Shown one piece after another: positions 1 to 7,590 of a DNA stretch of 48,150 nucleotides; the stretch's first letter is position 1; each line of letters begins with the position of its first letter. The position numbers were made by a program, and so were the translations under genes. The notes under the pieces were generated by a model that was given only the letters and a program-made list of their open reading frames with translations, did no database searches and was not told the origin of the DNA. The stretch is from Candidatus Ozemibacter sp. (lineage in GTDB: Bacteria; Muiribacteriota; Ozemobacteria; Ozemobacterales; Ozemobacteraceae), in the NCBI GenBank assembly GCA_030446435.1, contig JASURT010000003.1, forward strand, positions 1 to 48,150, written 5' to 3'.

Positions 1-33
1 GTCGGCAGCACCCTTTAAAACATCTTCAGGCAC
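1..33 (-). CDS. 5' end of an unidentified gene, cut by the window edge
   Basis: Only the first 11 codons are visible. A GTG codon at 33-31 opens a frame that stays open to the window edge, reading (M)PEDVLKGAAD. The frame has an in-frame TGA just upstream. A good Shine-Dalgarno sequence (AGGTGAGG, complement of 41-48) sits 7 nt before the GTG, and a near-consensus promoter lies at 66-94. Promoter, ribosome site and start line up, which is the main reason to believe it. Too little protein is visible to name a function. Confidence 0.5.
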   Translation of the reverse strand, partial: MPEDVLKGAAD

Positions 34-65
34 TTTTTCGCCTCACCTGCCGTGGCAGGAAGTTC

Positions 66-94
66 ATATTATCAAATACGAGCATCTAAGTCAA
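66..94 (-). promoter_or_regulatory. Sigma70-type promoter of the truncated leftward gene
   Basis: On the minus strand TTGACT (89-94) and TAATAT (66-71) are separated by exactly 17 nt. Transcription would start near position 59, giving a leader of about 26 nt before the GTG at 33. A palindrome CCTGCC-GT-GGCAGG (46-59) occupies the expected start of the transcript and overlaps the Shine-Dalgarno sequence, so it could be an operator. Confidence 0.6.
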
Positions 95-212
95 CAATAT
101 TTTTACTTTTTTTTATTTTTTTTAAGACAACGAGTAAAACACGCACCAAATCAAGATTCGTTGCTCGAAAAAACGTGACTTTTTTACTATTGCAAAACCA
201 AACTGTACCAAA

Positions 213-611
213 TCAGTATGCCATCGTTTTTTCATGCAAATTTTCTGATAGCAGCTCTTTAAAGGTCTTCCAGGAGAATGGCTTCTTTAAACAAAAATCA
301 AAACCATGCTCTTTATAATGCTTAACCACCATGCTGCTTGTGTAACCGCTACAAAGAATTGAGGTTATCTGTGGCCTGAGCTCCCGAATCTGCTTCATCA
401 ATTCTGCGCCACCATTCCCGTTTTCGCCAAGAACCAGATCTACCACAACTATCTGATATTCGTTTTCGCTATCAATAGTTCTTCGAAACAAATTCATGGC
501 CTCATTTTCATTTCGAGCATAATCACAGTCAAGTCCCATTCTTTCCAGCATTAAATGAAGAGCCCCTGCGACCATATAATCATCTTCAACCAACAAAACT
601 CTGGTTGTCAT
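213..611 (-). CDS. Stand-alone response regulator (receiver domain only)
   Basis: This 132-residue protein is a single CheY-like receiver domain with no output domain. The acidic pocket D10-D11, the phosphoacceptor D58 at the end of strand beta3 (VVVDLVLGE), the switch residue S88 (LCSGYT) and the conserved K109/K110-P111-F112 are all present, so it should be phosphorylatable. Such proteins act as phosphorelay intermediates or bind a partner when phosphorylated. The start has AGAGAGG about 6 nt upstream. It follows the secreted-protein gene at 621-1127 after 9 bp and is probably cotranscribed with it. No histidine kinase is in the window, so its partner is unknown. Confidence 0.9.
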   Translation of the reverse strand: MTTRVLLVEDDYMVAGALHLMLERMGLDCDYARNENEAMNLFRRTIDSENEYQIVVVDLVLGENGNGGAELMKQIRELRPQITSILCSGYTSSMVVKHYKEHGFDFCLKKPFSWKTFKELLSENLHEKTMAY

Positions 612-620
612 AAATCCTCT

Positions 621-1127
621 CTACTTTTCAGACATTGTGGGCAATTTTTCTTTTTCGATATTGATGTCGTCTACCCAAACCGTACCATTGCCTTCGATAA
701 TGAGATTAACAAAGATTTCATCAGGTCTCTCTTTTTCTTTGAAGAAAAACCTGGTAAAAACCTTTTGCCATTGAGTTTTAGGGCCAATCTGCTGATCCAT
801 AGCTCTTGAAAAATAGAAGCCCCCCTTTGATTTTACAAGGGTTTCAAGAACAACCACCCCGGTTTCAAGCTCTGCCTTTATTTTCGCAGTGGTTTTTAAG
901 GTAAAGTTATCAAAATCGGTACCGCTGAATCGACCGACTGTCACACGACAGGGTGCTACAGCAACAATTTTAAGAGAATTTTCTCCCTCTACTTTGGTTG
1001 CCGAATCCAGCACGACAACAGGCGAAACGCAATCGACCCCGTCACATGCATTCCTTGAAATACTTTCTGCGGCTGTTACAGTATTTATGAAAAGCATTAA
1101 AACAAGCGCAAACACTCTCAAAAGCAT
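621..1127 (-). CDS. Secreted jelly-roll-like protein of unknown function
   Basis: The 168-residue product starts with a Sec signal peptide (hydrophobic residues about 3-16, likely cleavage after the VTAA region). No lipobox is seen. The mature part is rich in beta-strand and ends with the pattern V-W-V-D-D-I-N-I-E, which is typical of the last strands of carbohydrate-binding jelly-roll modules (CenC-type). An upstream sequence resembling E-G-E-N-S-L-K-I also fits that fold. The assignment is by pattern only and no sugar-binding site can be named. Four cysteines (28, 33, 59 and one in the signal region context) could form disulfides if exported. It is the first gene of a two-gene unit with the response regulator and has its own promoter at 1166-1194. 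Confidence 0.75.
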   Translation of the reverse strand: MLLRVFALVLMLFINTVTAAESISRNACDGVDCVSPVVVLDSATKVEGENSLKIVAVAPCRVTVGRFSGTDFDNFTLKTTAKIKAELETGVVVLETLVKSKGGFYFSRAMDQQIGPKTQWQKVFTRFFFKEKERPDEIFVNLIIEGNGTVWVDDINIEKEKLPTMSEK

Positions 1128-1165
1128 AAATTAATGATCTCCCCTATGAAAAACTTTATTTAAGT

Positions 1166-1194
1166 ATTATATTATCAAGGAAATCATTTTTCAA
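1166..1194 (-). promoter_or_regulatory. Promoter of the secreted protein/response regulator unit
   Basis: On the minus strand TTGAAA (1189-1194) and TATAAT (1166-1171) are spaced by 17 nt, upstream of the ATG at 1127. The -10 hexamer is a perfect match. No equally good rightward promoter was found in the 1128-1219 gap for the divergent GTPase gene. Confidence 0.65.
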
Positions 1195-1219
1195 ATCGTA
1201 ACGAAAGACCGCTTGAACA

Positions 1220-3052
1220 TTGAAAAAGTTACCAGTTAACAATCTTTTTTCAGAGATGCATCACCACATCTCCTTTCTACTGCAAGAGATCCCTCTCCTT
1301 AGCGAAAGCCTGGACACCGAACACCTTTTCACTGAAAAGGAAAAAACCGGATTCTTGCAATTAAAGAAGTTGCCTGCAAGACATATAGAAATAGCAGGGA
1401 AACCAGTCATTATATGTTCTCTCGTGGGTCCCAGCGGTGCGGGCAAAAGCACGATTTTCAATATGCTGACCGGATTGAACACACCTGCCGGAGGAGCCGT
1501 AAGACCAATGACCTTTTCATCGGTTGTGGCAGTGCCCGAACAGATTTATAAAGATTTTGATCCGCACTCAATTTTTCCCGGATTTCAACTCGTGGATCTT
1601 TTGCACCCCGAAGACCTGAGAAACAGAAACACACCGGCCTCTCAACTTTTCAAGGCTCCTTATAACCAGCCCAAATCAGATTTCTGGCTTTGCCTGGTAG
1701 ACATTCCTGACTTTAACACCACAGAAACCACAAATTGGAATAAAGCAGAACAAATGATCGAAAGAGCCGATTCTATTATCTACACAGTCTATACAGAGGC
1801 TTATAAAGATCAAAAATCCTATGATTTTTTAAAAAAATGTTGCCGTCTTTCAGGAAGCCTAACCTACCTGTTGACCAAACTGGATGCAGAAAACTTAACA
1901 GAAAGCGCACATGCAGTGAGACTTGACCTATTGCAATTCGCAAGTCAGGATGAAGACTTTCAGGAACTTCGCGCGAACCAGATACCACTTTTAGACTATC
2001 TGAAGGCGGCACCATTTTATTATTCCCCCAGAGCAAGCAATTTTGAATTATCCATTTTTAGTCCGCTTGCCAATACCGAGCTTGATTTTTCAGATTTTAT
2101 CTTTTCGCAAAAAGGATTGAGAATTATTCTATCTCATTATCTGCAATCAATTTCTCTGGGAGTTGAATCGTGCCTGAAGATATGTAAGTCGGCCGAGAAG
2201 CGCAGCTATGAGCTGCAAGCAAGTCTTGACAAAATTCGACAGCAGATGGCAAAAGCCGCAAGCAGAATAGTCGGCGAGGAATTTCCGGTTTTTCATATTC
2301 TGGCAATGATAAAAAAGTTACTTGAAGAAAATCGCCCAAGCCTATTACAGCGACTTATAAAACCCATAGCTCTACTTGGCAGTAGCCTTAAGGAACTGAT
2401 AAAAGCAGTTCACCAAAAAATAAGCAGCTTGAAAACAGAGGATCTGGGGCGCGAAGTTTCAGTAAGAAACAAGCTGGAGCGAAAGCGCCTTCACCATGAA
2501 TCAGAGAAGCTGATTGAAGCCTGGCGCGAACGTTACGGCAACGAAAAATTGGCAACAGAACTGTGCAGAAAGCAACTGGCGTTTCTATCTGACATAAGCC
2601 TTCCACCTGTTGATGATGAATGGGAGCTGTTTGTCAGGAATAAGCTTCAAAGCTGGATTGAAAACAATAAATACCGCTGGGTCTGGCTTAATGTTATAAA
2701 CGATCTTTTCATTGTAGCCGGCACAGGTCTTTTTGTAGCTGATGTCTTTATAGACGGCGGTATAGGCACACTCGGCCTCGTGGCCGCTATTGGCGGCAGC
2801 TCGGCCGCAAGTGGTTTTCTTCTTTCTCTATTTAACAACATGGGCCTGGGCAAAGAGATTCTTGAAGCTCACCGACGGTGGAAAGATCTGCGTGAAGAAG
2901 CTTACCGAAGGTTTTTACAAAGCAAACTTGCCAAACCTCTTTTTACTGAACCACTTGAACAGGAAGCGCAAAGACTCGATATTAAGCGCATAGACGAATG
3001 CCGAAAAGCCTGCAAAGAACTCGAGGAGATCAGTCAAAAATATGAACAGTGA
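1220..3052 (+). CDS. Large membrane-associated GTPase, first of a tandem pair
   Basis: This 610-residue P-loop GTPase has G1 GPSGAGKS (70-77), G3 DIPD (161-164) and G4 TKLD (219-222). A long helical, charged region follows (about 300-480), then a hydrophobic hairpin of two membrane-spanning or inserting segments (about 488-536) and a C-terminal helical tail (540-610). This GTPase, stalk, membrane hairpin and helical tail order resembles bacterial dynamin-like or YfjP-type GTPases, but no family was confirmed. The start is uncertain: TTG at 1220 gives MKKLPVNN, while an in-frame ATG at 1256 gives MHHHISF. Neither has a clear Shine-Dalgarno sequence. The 3' end overlaps the next GTPase gene by 11 bp, so the two products are likely made together. 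Confidence 0.75.
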   Translation: MKKLPVNNLFSEMHHHISFLLQEIPLLSESLDTEHLFTEKEKTGFLQLKKLPARHIEIAGKPVIICSLVGPSGAGKSTIFNMLTGLNTPAGGAVRPMTFSSVVAVPEQIYKDFDPHSIFPGFQLVDLLHPEDLRNRNTPASQLFKAPYNQPKSDFWLCLVDIPDFNTTETTNWNKAEQMIERADSIIYTVYTEAYKDQKSYDFLKKCCRLSGSLTYLLTKLDAENLTESAHAVRLDLLQFASQDEDFQELRANQIPLLDYLKAAPFYYSPRASNFELSIFSPLANTELDFSDFIFSQKGLRIILSHYLQSISLGVESCLKICKSAEKRSYELQASLDKIRQQMAKAASRIVGEEFPVFHILAMIKKLLEENRPSLLQRLIKPIALLGSSLKELIKAVHQKISSLKTEDLGREVSVRNKLERKRLHHESEKLIEAWRERYGNEKLATELCRKQLAFLSDISLPPVDDEWELFVRNKLQSWIENNKYRWVWLNVINDLFIVAGTGLFVADVFIDGGIGTLGLVAAIGGSSAASGFLLSLFNNMGLGKEILEAHRRWKDLREEAYRRFLQSKLAKPLFTEPLEQEAQRLDIKRIDECRKACKELEEISQKYEQ

Positions 3053-4649
3053 AAGAATTGAGCCATATCTCAAGAGAGCTGAGGCAATTGCGAAAGAATG
3101 CGAAAACTTCCCGGACAATCAGCACTTCATTGAACTGCGAAGTTCGCTTTTCGATTCAATTGAGTTCTGCCGAAGCCAGAATTTTGCCCGACCGTTGATT
3201 ATAAGCATCATCGGAGGCACCGGAACAGGAAAATCACTGATTTTTTCGAAGCTTTTTGGCGAAGATTCGGTCAGCCCTTCTTCGGATTCAGTAAGGGGCT
3301 TCACCCAAAAACTTTTTATAGCGGCCAACGAAACTGACCGCGCTTTTCTGAATTTTGGCTCAGAGGCAACCTATCTTCCCGGAGTTATTGAGGGTGCAGT
3401 TCTGGTAGACACCCCTGATCTCGATACCATACACGCAGAAAACCATGAGCTTACCAAAAGGCTCATAGAAACATCGGATCTGCTTATTTATGTTACCAGC
3501 CCTGACAAGCGCTCCAATTTCGATATAAACGAAACGATACTTAAGTGGGCTTCGAGAAAGCGCTGGCTTTTTGTTCTAAACAAGATAGATACAGCTTCAG
3601 ATGTCGACAGCGAATCATTGAAGCGTGATTTCAGGAAGAAAATCAATGAGCTTGGTTTCGACAGCGTTGAAAATAATATTTTTGCTTTTTCGGCTCGAGA
3701 AGCAGATTCATTCGAGTTCAACCGGCTTAAAAACCAGATATTTTCAAAAAAAAGCTTTCATCAAAACGCCCTGGTAATAGAGCTAGCATGTTTAAGAAGA
3801 TTGAAGTTCGCCCTGGAATCAGAAAATACCAAAGCGCAGATTAACGAAATATTCACGAAACTTAATGATCGCCTCGAAAAGCTTAACGAGCGATTGAATC
3901 AGGCGCAAAAGCAGTTTCTTGCTTCGAGTAAAATTGATAACCTTACTGATCAGGCGAGAATAAAGGAAGTTTACCGCCAGCTCGCAGATCATAGAACACT
4001 TTTTATGTTTCCGTATGTATGGGCCATCGCGCGTATCGGTTCAGGAATTTCACCAACAGATCTAGCACTTGCCTATCACCGCGGGCTAACTGAGTTTGAC
4101 AAATTTCAGGAATGCCGGAAAGACGAGGCAAGAATTCTTGAAGATCTTATGCTGAACGGTGCAAAACCAGAAAATGATTTTCAGATTTCAGAGCAGTTGT
4201 ACTCAGTGAATGAAATCAAAATAGATCTTTTAGAATCAAGCAGAACGGTAATCGAATCGAAAACCCTTATTTTTTACAACTTCGTCGCCAATCTTCTGCC
4301 CGTTTTCATATTGGTTCAAACATTAATCAGAGCCTTTTCAAGCTGGATGACTGCAAACTGGTTGCCGGCAGATTTTTTTATTCATGCCCTGCTTCTAATG
4401 GCCGGTTCTACTTTTCCTGGCTATCTGCTTCTATCAAGGGGTATCGCAAGACTTTCCCAGAGCTGCGACCATGCTGAATTCAGATCCGGCCTTAACGCCA
4501 ACCAGCTTAAAGCAAGGATTCTTGATGTATCAGCCCTCTTGAAAAATTCGAATGAATTGCGTAGCCAGCTCGAAAAAGCTATCCACAGTGGCGAAAAGCA
4601 ACTTGATTCAGGCTATGCGGGTGCAACCAAAACAGATACTGACAATTAA
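3042..4649 (+). CDS. Second membrane-associated GTPase of the tandem pair
   Basis: The 535-residue protein has G1 GGTGTGKS (58-65), G3 DTPD (123-126) with flanking hydrophobic strand VLVDTPDLD, and G4 NKID (180-183), followed by FSARE as a likely G5. A helical region (about 245-400) leads to two hydrophobic segments (about 409-430 and 444-466) and a short helical tail. It has the same plan as the upstream protein but a more canonical GTPase head. The ATG lies inside the end of the upstream gene, with GAGGAG 13 nt before it. It converges on ecfT with 14 bp between stop codons and no visible terminator. Paired dynamin-like proteins usually work as hetero-oligomers on membranes; that role here is inferred. 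Confidence 0.78.
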   Translation: MNSERIEPYLKRAEAIAKECENFPDNQHFIELRSSLFDSIEFCRSQNFARPLIISIIGGTGTGKSLIFSKLFGEDSVSPSSDSVRGFTQKLFIAANETDRAFLNFGSEATYLPGVIEGAVLVDTPDLDTIHAENHELTKRLIETSDLLIYVTSPDKRSNFDINETILKWASRKRWLFVLNKIDTASDVDSESLKRDFRKKINELGFDSVENNIFAFSAREADSFEFNRLKNQIFSKKSFHQNALVIELACLRRLKFALESENTKAQINEIFTKLNDRLEKLNERLNQAQKQFLASSKIDNLTDQARIKEVYRQLADHRTLFMFPYVWAIARIGSGISPTDLALAYHRGLTEFDKFQECRKDEARILEDLMLNGAKPENDFQISEQLYSVNEIKIDLLESSRTVIESKTLIFYNFVANLLPVFILVQTLIRAFSSWMTANWLPADFFIHALLLMAGSTFPGYLLLSRGIARLSQSCDHAEFRSGLNANQLKARILDVSALLKNSNELRSQLEKAIHSGEKQLDSGYAGATKTDTDN

Positions 4650-4663
4650 TCAGCAAACCAACT

Positions 4664-5401
4664 TTAAAATTTCATCAAAGCGAAAATTATACCCAAACAA
4701 AGAAGTAAACCAAGCAGATCGATAAATTCAACTCGATAATGCCTGAACCTGGTGCGGCTTCTTGAAACGCAATATCCCCTTGCCTCCATTGCCAAAGCAA
4801 GGTCTCCGGCTCTGACAATAGCCAGGGAAAGGGTTGGAATCATGAGGGGTAAAAGTGACTTTACCGCAGACAGCCCAAAACCTCCTGAAAGCTTTGCTCC
4901 TCTAGCCATTTGCGCAATTCTTATTCGATCTATTTCAGAAAGTATCACCGGCAGAAAGCGAACGGCGATGACCATCACCAAAGCTAACTCGCGGGCAGGT
5001 AAACCAAATAAAGCAAGCGGCCTGAAAGTTTGTTCCCAGAAATACATAAGCTCTGTCTGCGATGAAATGGTTACAAAGATTCCTGCCGAGAAAAAGACTC
5101 CAACTATTCTCAAAATAGCTTCCAGAGCCAGCAGAAAATCAAACTCGCCCTGAGAGAACCCCTGAATCAACCCAACGATAAACAAAAGAAAAAATATCTT
5201 GCGCAGGGAAAAGATTATCGGAAGCAGGTCGACCCGACCCAGAAGAGAAAAAATTACCACAGTCGCCAGAAGAATGCCCAATTCAACCGGGCCAGAAGCA
5301 ATCACCGAAAAAGCGATAATGAGAAAAAGGGTTATAAGCCCTTTAATTACAGGGTTTATCGAATACAAAAAACTTTCTTTTGGCGAAAAAGTAATAAGCA
5401 A
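4664..5401 (-). CDS. ecfT: ECF transporter transmembrane component EcfT
   Basis: The 245-residue, very hydrophobic protein has about five to six membrane segments. It carries the two Ala-Arg-Gly coupling motifs typical of EcfT: ARG at 166-168 (in AQMARGAKL) and ARG at 207-209 (in AMEARGY). In group II energy-coupling-factor transporters EcfT links the two ATPases to exchangeable substrate-binding S proteins for vitamins or metals. The start is a TTG at 5401, two bases after the ecfA2 stop; the resulting N-terminus (LITFSPKESFLYSINP) fits the family. No S component lies in this window, so the substrate is unknown and the module probably serves several S proteins encoded elsewhere. Confidence 0.92.
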   Translation of the reverse strand: MLITFSPKESFLYSINPVIKGLITLFLIIAFSVIASGPVELGILLATVVIFSLLGRVDLLPIIFSLRKIFFLLFIVGLIQGFSQGEFDFLLALEAILRIVGVFFSAGIFVTISSQTELMYFWEQTFRPLALFGLPARELALVMVIAVRFLPVILSEIDRIRIAQMARGAKLSGGFGLSAVKSLLPLMIPTLSLAIVRAGDLALAMEARGYCVSRSRTRFRHYRVEFIDLLGLLLCLGIIFALMKF

Positions 5402-5403
5402 AA

Positions 5404-6201
5404 TTATTCAACTTTCTTTTGCAGAAATTCGTGTACCGAGGCTGCGTTGATCATAGGAAATTCCCTGATTCCATCAAATGGACGCAAGGCCTGGCAATAC
5501 CATTTGGGCAACGGGTAAAAATCAGAGGATGAAACAGCATTACGAATGAACTGGTTAATCTCGTAATAATCAGCTTCTTCATTCTGCAGAAAAAGAATAC
5601 CCGATGAAATGGGAAGAAGCAATTCCGGGTCATGAGTCACGAGCAGGACGATATGGTCGCAGGCTATTTCTTCCAGAATCTCTACAAGCTTTAGTTGCCC
5701 GGCATAATCTAGTCCGGCAAGAGGCTCGTCAAGCATGATAACAGGTGGCAAAAGAACGGTACACGCACTCAAGGCAACTTTACGCTTTTCACCACCTGAT
5801 AGTTCCAGAGGGTGTTTGTGCCAATACTTTTGAGCATCAAGACCCCAGCGTTCCAGCCATTTTTTACCGATTTCTTCATTGGAATCCCGGCTTTGCCCCT
5901 TTTGATTCAGGGCGAAACAGACCTCTTCGCCCACCGTCGGATTGAAAAACAGATTTTCAGGGTTTTGAAACGCCAGAGCAATATTCCCATCAGCCTGAAA
6001 AACCTGAGAATCCAGGCTGATCGAACCTTTAACCTCATTATGAAAACCAGCAATGGCTTTCAACAAAGTGCTTTTACCCGAGCCCGCTCTTCCGACAACA
6101 AGATTGATTTTGCCACGCGAAAACCTGCAGTTTATGGGGCCACAAACCTTTTGCCGCTGGTAAAACAGTTCAAGTTTTTCGAGATGTAAATCTTCAGGCA
6201 T
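5404..6201 (-). CDS. ecfA2: ECF transporter ATPase EcfA2
   Basis: The 265-residue ABC ATPase has Walker A GRAGSGKST (37-45), Q-loop Q79, signature LSGGE (134-138), Walker B ending in D158-E159 and a switch histidine H190 (VTHD). All catalytic elements are intact. The ATG at 6201 was chosen because it overlaps the ecfA1 stop as ATGCCTGA and has GGGAAG about 7 nt upstream. A longer form from a TTG at 6225 would add only eight residues. It pairs with EcfA1, whose switch histidine is missing, so this subunit probably supplies the only standard catalytic histidine of the heterodimer. Confidence 0.92.
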   Translation of the reverse strand: MPEDLHLEKLELFYQRQKVCGPINCRFSRGKINLVVGRAGSGKSTLLKAIAGFHNEVKGSISLDSQVFQADGNIALAFQNPENLFFNPTVGEEVCFALNQKGQSRDSNEEIGKKWLERWGLDAQKYWHKHPLELSGGEKRKVALSACTVLLPPVIMLDEPLAGLDYAGQLKLVEILEEIACDHIVLLVTHDPELLLPISSGILFLQNEEADYYEINQFIRNAVSSSDFYPLPKWYCQALRPFDGIREFPMINAASVHEFLQKKVE

Positions 6202-6949
6202 TTTCTGCTTCCCGTAATTTTTCAAACTGCCACTTTTCGGGCAGATGAATCAGCCCGTCGGCCATATTAGCTACTTTAAGCTCTTCTGGCGAACCGGTAA
6301 AAACAAGGTCGCCATCAGCAAAAAGTCTTATGCTGTCAAAATTTTCGAAGTCGTCGCTTACCTGCGAAATAACAATAATACCGACCTGTCTTTGCTGTTT
6401 CAAGATTTCAAGCATTTTCCAGAAGTTTCGGCGCGACCAGGGATCCAGGTGAGAAGTTGGTTCATCGAAAATCAGCCATTCTGGTTGCATTACCAGAACC
6501 GATGCAATGCAAAGCAATTGCTTTTGACCACCAGAAAGATGATGAACAGGCTTTTTAAGAAGGTTTTCGATGCCCATCTCTTCTGCTATCTGCTGAATCT
6601 TTTCGGGCATATCATTGGTTGGAATCGCCAGATTCTCAAGTCCGAAAGCAATATCTTCTTCTACTGTGGTGCCGACTATCTGGTTATCGGGGTTTTGAAA
6701 AATAATGCCGACTTTGCGATGAATTTGCGCGTCTTCAGCGCTGGTATCGAGACCACAAACTTCAATTTTACCGGCTTCGGGGTGCAACAACCCGGCGATA
6801 AGCCTGGCATAAGTAGACTTACCGCTTCCATTGCCACCTATAAAGCCATGAATAAGGTTTTGCCGGCAAGAAAAAGAAACCTCCCTTATTGCAAAGGAGG
6901 TTTCTTCATTGCTCTTGTACCGGAAAGAAACCCGGTCAAAAAGAATCAT
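6194..6949 (-). CDS. ecfA1: ECF transporter ATPase EcfA1 with a non-standard H-loop
   Basis: The 251-residue ABC ATPase begins MILFDRVSFRY, as expected for this family, with Walker A GGNGSGKST (38-46), Q-loop Q85 (IIFQNPDNQ), signature LSGGQ (138-142) and Walker B ending D162-E163. The H-loop reads VISQVSDD, so the usual Thr-His is Ser-Gln and the catalytic histidine is replaced by Q196. This predicts an asymmetric ATPase pair with one degenerate site. The gene follows rplQ by 17 bp and overlaps ecfA2 by 8 bp. An 11-bp hairpin inside its first codons (6874-6906) could attenuate expression of the ECF genes relative to the ribosomal genes. Confidence 0.92.
   Translation of the reverse strand: MILFDRVSFRYKSNEETSFAIREVSFSCRQNLIHGFIGGNGSGKSTYARLIAGLLHPEAGKIEVCGLDTSAEDAQIHRKVGIIFQNPDNQIVGTTVEEDIAFGLENLAIPTNDMPEKIQQIAEEMGIENLLKKPVHHLSGGQKQLLCIASVLVMQPEWLIFDEPTSHLDPWSRRNFWKMLEILKQQRQVGIIVISQVSDDFENFDSIRLFADGDLVFTGSPEELKVANMADGLIHLPEKWQFEKLREAENA
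6874..6906 (-). other. Terminator-like hairpin inside the start of ecfA1
   Basis: The arms AAGAAACCTCC and GGAGGTTTCTT pair perfectly over 11 bp around an 11-nt loop. On the minus-strand RNA the 3' arm ends in UUUCUU and continues with UUUCUUG, a modest U-rich tail. It lies in codons about 15-25 of ecfA1. It could be chance within coding sequence, a partial attenuator or a translation-coupled switch. The 3' arm also contains GGAGG. Confidence 0.4.
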
Positions 6950-6966
6950 GAATCAAATAACCGAAA

Positions 6967-7590
6967 TTATTTAGTGAATTCAATGATTGCCATTTCAGCA
7001 TTATCGCCACGGCGATTGCCGAGTTTGTAAATTCTGGTATAGCCGCCGCTGATATTATCGAAGCGGGGGGCGATACGGTTGAGAAGCTTGTTGACTGTGC
7101 CTTCAACTCTCAGAATTCTCTGGGCATTCTTTCTTTCCTTCTTGATTTCCTTGCCATCTTTACCTTTGACTGTTCGGCTGCAGGTTGCAGGAATATAGTC
7201 AACGATGAAATCTGGTTTTGGATTCTTTTCAGGATCAGCGATGTACTTTTCAGCAGCTTCTCTGTTTTCTTTGCTCAGATTAGAGAGATATTTCTTGATG
7301 TTGTCGCGGCCGAGAATTTCGCGGTCGCCACAGCCATGGAAATAACCTTCGAGCAGAGTTCTTTTAGAAGCTTTAAGTGCTCTGGTCTGCTGTTCAGTTT
7401 CGCCCTTAACATTGTGAAATTTCTTGGCAAGAGAAATTGCTTTTTCGATTTCTCTGCGAAGATCTTTCGCTTTATGAAGGGTGGTTTCGATTTTTTCGTA
7501 TTTTACGAGAGAAGTGCACAGAGAGCGGAACAAAGCCTTTCTCTGGTGTGATTCTCTGCCAAATTTTCGTCCAATTTTGAGATGTCTCAT
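6967..7590 (-). CDS. rplQ: Ribosomal protein L17 with a large internal insertion
   Basis: L17 binds 23S rRNA near the polypeptide exit tunnel. The normal N-terminal part (MRHLKIGRKFGRESHQRKAL... to about residue 61) and C-terminal part (VNKLLNRIAPRF... YTRIYKLGNRRGDNAEM, about 166-207) are present and well conserved. Between them sit about 80-100 extra residues (roughly 62-165), charged and Lys-rich, which are absent from the E. coli protein of about 127 residues. The total of 207 is therefore long for the family. The ATG overlaps the rpoA stop as ATGA. It is the last ribosomal gene of the superoperon. Confidence 0.96.
   Translation of the reverse strand: MRHLKIGRKFGRESHQRKALFRSLCTSLVKYEKIETTLHKAKDLRREIEKAISLAKKFHNVKGETEQQTRALKASKRTLLEGYFHGCGDREILGRDNIKKYLSNLSKENREAAEKYIADPEKNPKPDFIVDYIPATCSRTVKGKDGKEIKKERKNAQRILRVEGTVNKLLNRIAPRFDNISGGYTRIYKLGNRRGDNAEMAIIEFTK

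Noticed and set aside
52-318. 88-codon open frame on the plus strand
   Set aside because: Low-complexity, T-rich, overlaps the leftward promoter and the end of the response regulator; no ribosome site or family.
4650-4663. Shared terminator between the GTPase pair and ecfT
   Set aside because: Only 14 bp are available and no hairpin or U-run is present.
6202-6225. TTG start extending EcfA2 by eight residues
   Set aside because: The ATG at 6201 overlaps the ecfA1 stop and has a well-placed ribosome site.
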